From contig JADANN010000063.1 of the NCBI GenBank assembly GCA_018806985.1, forward strand, positions 620,001 to 684,000: a stretch of DNA of 64,000 bases, in the 5' to 3' direction. Below the pieces are notes generated by a model, which did no database searches, was not told where the DNA came from, and saw nothing but the letters and a program-made list of their open reading frames with translations. This document shows, piece after piece, positions 59,771-64,000 of this stretch (its first letter is position 1; each line of letters opens with the position of its first letter). The translations under genes were made by a program, and so were the position numbers. The DNA is from Angiostrongylus vasorum (Eukaryota; Nematoda; Chromadorea; Rhabditida; Metastrongylidae).

Positions 59771-62410
59771 AGTTTTGCATAAGTGTGACCACTGCGTCAA
59801 CGGCGGTTTTTTTTCAACTCTTCAACATATGGCAGTGTGATGTCAGTAATTGGTGGAACCACTCGCGCGACTACTTAAATCATTTCTCATATGAAGAAAC
59901 AAAATTCCAATAACACTGCTGTTTCACATGGTAAGAGTTAAGTAATACAGAAAACATGCTTTGCATGTCTTTTTTTACATTTTGCCATTACTACTTCTAA
60001 TAAAAGAGGCAACTCTAACACAAATAAGGAACAGAAGGGACGACGTTCACCGTTAAGAAATTGAATCACGGTAAAATGTACGAAACTGGGCTGAAAAGTC
60101 TCTAATAAATTCAAGAACTTGAAAAAAACTACTGAAAGAACTCCAGCTGTAGAATACTCATAAAATTTAATTTACCATGTTAAAGATCTATAAATTAAAT
60201 GGTCATACATCCATAAGCATTCTACACAGGAAGTATACTGAGTTAGAGACATCGCAATGTTCGAAGTGAATCATATTTTCTGTCGAGGACTGGATTTTTC
60301 GAAAAGAAAGATGTCAACACAACGTGATTATAACAAAGCTATCAATTATGATAAATTTGTTATCAGACAAAAAAAAAGCCTAGCAGAACTTAATCTAGAA
60401 GGTGGGCCGTTTCCAGGCGTGGTCATAAAATATGATCGGTGGCGTTACACAAAGGACATCTGAATTCATTTCTAAAAAAAAGTATGCACTGTTGTTTTTT
60501 AAAAGCGAAAACGTGATAAGTTCGAAATCACATGCCTTTCATGCCGATGAGGGTCCCACGGCGATTTGTTTAAAAGTAATAAAGTTCCTGACTTTAATCG
60601 CTGTAATTTAGTTTCCACTATCACCAATATATACCATTTATGAGATGTGTGAGGTGATTCTTGTGCATATCGTCTAGAGACTAGTGGTGAGCCCATGAAC
60701 GATCCCCATCCGCTGAACAAGAACGTGTGCAGTGCTTCCTAAACGAATTAATGTGTTACTGATCCAGGAGTAGCGAAAATTTGATTGGTCATAATTTTTC
60801 AAGGACCAAATCAACTTCTGTGTGGGCTCCAATGACCCCATGTTCCACTGCGAACCCCTAAAATTATAGACAGACTATTCGTACACTAACATTAATACCA
60901 GTTAGGCGCTAAAAAATTAATGTGGAATTTTAAATCTTTACTATTGTGCAAGAAGGGGTGGACGCTCACTATCCTTCTTAGTAATTTAAACTAAAGTGTA
61001 GAAGGAAACATATAGACATACTTATCGCGTTCTTTGTCACATTCGAAAGCGTGACTTCGCGTTGAAAAGCTACAAATAAGAGTACTTAATAAATCGCTTG
61101 TGTTATCACATTTGAAAAACTGAAGGCCATCCAGCAGAAACTACTTTTAGAAAGCCGTTCTTCTGGTATATGATGGAATTCTGCTCGATCTTTAATGTGT
61201 TCTTTGCCGCCCTTTCATTAATATGTCCTAGATGTTGTTCACTCATGTTCGCACCACGTTAAATAGTACGCATAATTAAGAAATCTATCCTCTCTGCTAA
61301 AGAATTTGCAATGATATCAATCAATTTGTGACTCACACTATGTTATGGTATGCTGTGATGCGATATGATATGTGATACTCTGCTATGAAGCATTTGCACA
61401 CTTTGACAGGTAATACGATGCATCTTCCTATGCTGTCCAAGCACTAGTGCTACTTCTATAAGTTTCTTTGGTTACCGCGCTAAACACATGGACAGCGATA
61501 GTAGGATTTCTGTTTGTGTTCAGCTCCAGCTAAAGGATCCGTGATCTGTGCTCATCGACACGTTGAAAGCTGGACGAGTGTGGTTTCCTTTGGCATCCAG
61601 AGATAGTTGAGCATTAGCAGGTCACCCTTCATTTATCCGCATTAAGAAATCTTCCTAATTGACCACAAAGTGTCAAACACTGATCGTTCACTACCAGTTT
61701 TCAATGTTGCTGTTATGACAAGTTCTTGCTCGCGATTACACATTATGCTCGAATCACCGATCTCGCTTCTGTTGAACATGAATAAAAGCTTCTGTTAAAG
61801 ATCTATGATTGCCTCAAAACGACTTGTTTGTACTGCATGAAGTTGTTTTTTACAATAAAGTGCTTGACAGTCAATTCCTAATTTTAAAGAAAAAACCAAT
61901 GGAATCGCGCAAATAATTCATCAAAACGTGAGTCATTATTCGCAACACAACTAGTGAAAAAAGTGGCTATTGTACCATAGTAAGAGTGCGTCTTCTTTGT
62001 GGTTCAATGATTGATTTGAACAAGGAACCACTTGCAAGAAAAAGCTTAGGCGAGATGAATCCGGTTGACCAGATTCTGGAACAAGAGGGAAAAGAAGATT
62101 TATTGTGGAAGGATAATTGTACAGAAAGCGACGAGTGAAACAACAACTTGTATACGCTGAGAATAGTTCTACAATTTGAAATTTTTTCATTAAAATTGCT
62201 TTGTTTCAACATAAGGAACTGTTGCAAGTGACGAAACTTGTGGCATCGATGTCTTTCTCTCATTCATGTACCTGAATGTGAGATCCTTTATGGCTCTCGT
62301 ATTGGAAATAATGGAAAATAAATAGAGTGTAATTTCTGTATTAAGTCTTTTGCAGTTATTTTAAGGATTCGAGTAGATCTCTGTGTCCATGAGTGATTCA
62401 TACTAACCAC
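59771..62410. other. Spacer with weak exon-like frames
   Basis: Frames at 60257-60463 (+) and near 61510-61620 (-, NHTRPAFNVSMSTDHGSFSW) and 61936-62143 (+, MNPVDQILEQEGKEDLLW) read like protein but have no partner exons. Left unassigned. Confidence 0.3.
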
Positions 62411-62640
62411 CTTTGGGGCATCACATGTTTTGCGATTGGTGTACTCTTGTTCAGGATGGTTACTACCATCGAGGAGCTGGTACTGGTTGCGCTGCGACAC
62501 CTTGAAAATGTAGCACTATATATACCAAGTTTTTTACTGTAAAAACTTGTAATAAAATGTATTACAAGCAACTAGTCGTCATCTTACTAGGAATTTTTTT
62601 CAACATGTGCACCACTGGGCAGCAGAATTTTTTCGAATTC

Positions 62641-63407
62641 TTAGCTACTTCTACAGTACGTTTTGCTGTGATGGATCTGTTAAACAAAAAATCGAAGACC
62701 TATTGGACGTAGGAGGCAAGGGAATAGCGATGAAAATATGTTCTATTTCTACCTGATAGATTATTATTGCGATAAGTGCGATGGATAGAAGTATACAAAT
62801 GGCTAATAGGATCCATGTAACTGTCCTCCAAGCCGATACACCAGTAACCATGAAAAAAAGAAGGAGATTAAAAAGCCTACATCTGTCAAGGTTGCCACAA
62901 ATGAATTCGGAATGTCCGCATTCTTTCGGAACGAAAATATTAATATGCACAATTATCTTTTTCCATCTGTGTCTGAACGAATTCATATTTCTACATCAAA
63001 TTCGTTAGCAACAAAAAGCATGGCATACTATAACGATTTGTTTAGTCGCCAAAGGAGAGCACGCGAATACTTTTCACCTCACCATTTAACATTTTGGGAG
63101 CGTTGCGAGTTCACCTCGTTAAAAATGAAATAAGATTAGTAAGGAAATAACTAAATGTTTGAACCAGAGATAAACTCACTCATCTAATATTGTTGCTCTA
63201 GGTGCGACAGGTGCCACGTCATTCCGCTTCTCATTCATCTGCGAAAAGATTTCTTTGAGCAATTTCTGAATGTACAGTAATAATCAAGAAAACTTTGGAA
63301 GTGAAGTTAATAAAAGAAACGCCGCTAATGACCTTATCAACTGAATTCTGCAATTTATCTCCAAGTTTCACTGCCACTGATGCCTCGACACTTTGCTTCA
63401 AGGCACT
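62641..63407 (-). CDS. Membrane protein gene, partial, four inferred exons
   Basis: Minus-strand exons 63333-63407, 63180-63265, 62753-62972 and 62641-62676, with GT-AG introns and agreeing phases (0, 2, 0). The first two give a helical, coiled-coil-like stretch (ALKQSVEASVAVKLGDKLQN, KLLKEIFSQMNEKRND). The third gives a Cys-containing segment CGHSEFICGNLDRC and a membrane helix (WILLAICILLSIALIAIIIY). The last is a short tail. The Cys spacing recalls the first half of an LDL-receptor class A repeat, but the rest is missing. An alternative third-to-last joining uses 62411-62500 (QRNQYQLLDGSNHPEQEYTN), which is also in phase. The start lies upstream, possibly beyond the window. Function unknown. 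Confidence 0.45.
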
Positions 63408-63528
63408 CTAAAATTAAGGATAAATAAGCTTCCTATACTTCGCATTTGAAAACAAACAGTTCCGTGCTCTCATTACTGTGAACAGATCGGTATTACACAA
63501 AACTTTCCGCGTTGTTAGCATACAATAA

Positions 63529-63729
63529 TCACAACAGAAATTCCAGAACTAGTTTGAAGATATTTTTCGGTATACTTTTACAATGTATGATCAACGACCA
63601 AAAAGGCTCTTTCATTGCATAAAAAACCATGCTCGCTTTCTTGTCGAAAATGTTAACATGTTTGTACTTTGTCAAAATTTCAAATTTTTCCAGTGTGGCA
63701 TCGCATTCATCATTGTCCAAACTTAGCAT
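63529..63729 (-). CDS. Candidate upstream exon, unknown protein
   Basis: 66 codons with ATG: MLSLDNDECDATLEKFEILT, then KKASMVFYAMKEPFWSLIIH, followed by a possible donor TTGTAAAA within the frame. Could be an earlier exon of the gene at 62.6-63.4 kb or a separate small gene; the phases could not be joined to the exon at 63333-63407. Confidence 0.3.
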   Translation of the reverse strand: MLSLDNDECDATLEKFEILTKYKHVNIFDKKASMVFYAMKEPFWSLIIHCKSIPKNIFKLVLEFLL

Positions 63730-64000
63730 GACAAAAATTCATTGGATGGTGGTGTAGCGTCAATTTTTTAGATCGGTTGGTCCAAAATTAATGCCGCATT
63801 TGTGTTATTTCTATTGTAGAAGCTTGTCAACACTTCCTTTTTCTCGTACTTTTACCACTACCTATCATTGGAAACGTTATTTTGTGCAATTGCTCTAACT
63901 TTAATTCGAATATGGTTTATAATTTCGACAAATTTAAAGGCCAAAAATTTGAGAGTCGAAAGTGGGTTTTCGATAGATTTACTTATACTAATTCAAACTC

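Noticed and set aside
1..64000. CRISPR arrays, operons with ribosome binding sites, riboswitches
   Set aside because: The introns, collagen, LINEs and SINEs show nuclear animal DNA, and no regularly spaced repeat-spacer pattern exists; the only regular arrays are microsatellites.

Overview
The window looks like nuclear DNA of a nematode, most likely a strongylid (hookworm-type) worm. The support is a canonical cuticle collagen gene, short introns with TTTCAG-like acceptors, AT-rich spacers, and a dense load of RTE-type LINEs, Penelope-like elements (PLEs) and tRNA-derived SINEs. The species call is inference; no rRNA, tRNA gene, operon or CRISPR array was seen.

Genes. The best gene is a cuticle collagen on the minus strand (53808-54787) with a TATA box, a poly(A) signal and one intron that appears to use a GC donor. 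A related collagen copy on the plus strand (6868-8299) keeps its splice sites but carries two stops and a frameshift, so it is read as a pseudogene; a PLE ends just upstream of its ATG. A small four-helix membrane protein is spread over six phase-consistent exons (42486-49705), with a last intron of about 5.1 kb full of repeats. At the right end a minus-strand gene (62641-63407 and perhaps beyond) encodes a coiled-coil-like segment followed by a membrane helix. A few further exon-like open frames cannot be assigned.

Mobile DNA, left to right: a PLE with long inverted arms and a deleted reverse transcriptase (696-2196); a longer PLE with RT and GIY-YIG domains (4420-6852); the collagen pseudogene; an RTE fragment facing a larger RTE copy (10325-13095); a SINE cluster (13.4-16.1 kb); a PLE 3' fragment (17.5-18.4 kb); a joined RTE-PLE piece (20.97-22.03 kb); a second joined RTE-PLE piece followed by an opposing, nearly full-length RTE (26.5-31.8 kb); and more SINEs to 47.5 kb. 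A pure (TATG)n array of about 850 bp lies at 51.77-52.62 kb. The rightmost 10 kb is repeat-poor by comparison.

The most interesting signal is a motif seen at about 15 places that has the layout of a minimal hammerhead ribozyme (CUGANGA, short stem II, GAAAC, GUH, closing stem I). It sits in both arms of the PLEs and also as solo or paired copies. Hammerheads are known in PLE repeats; the paired and fold-back arrangements here deserve a closer look.
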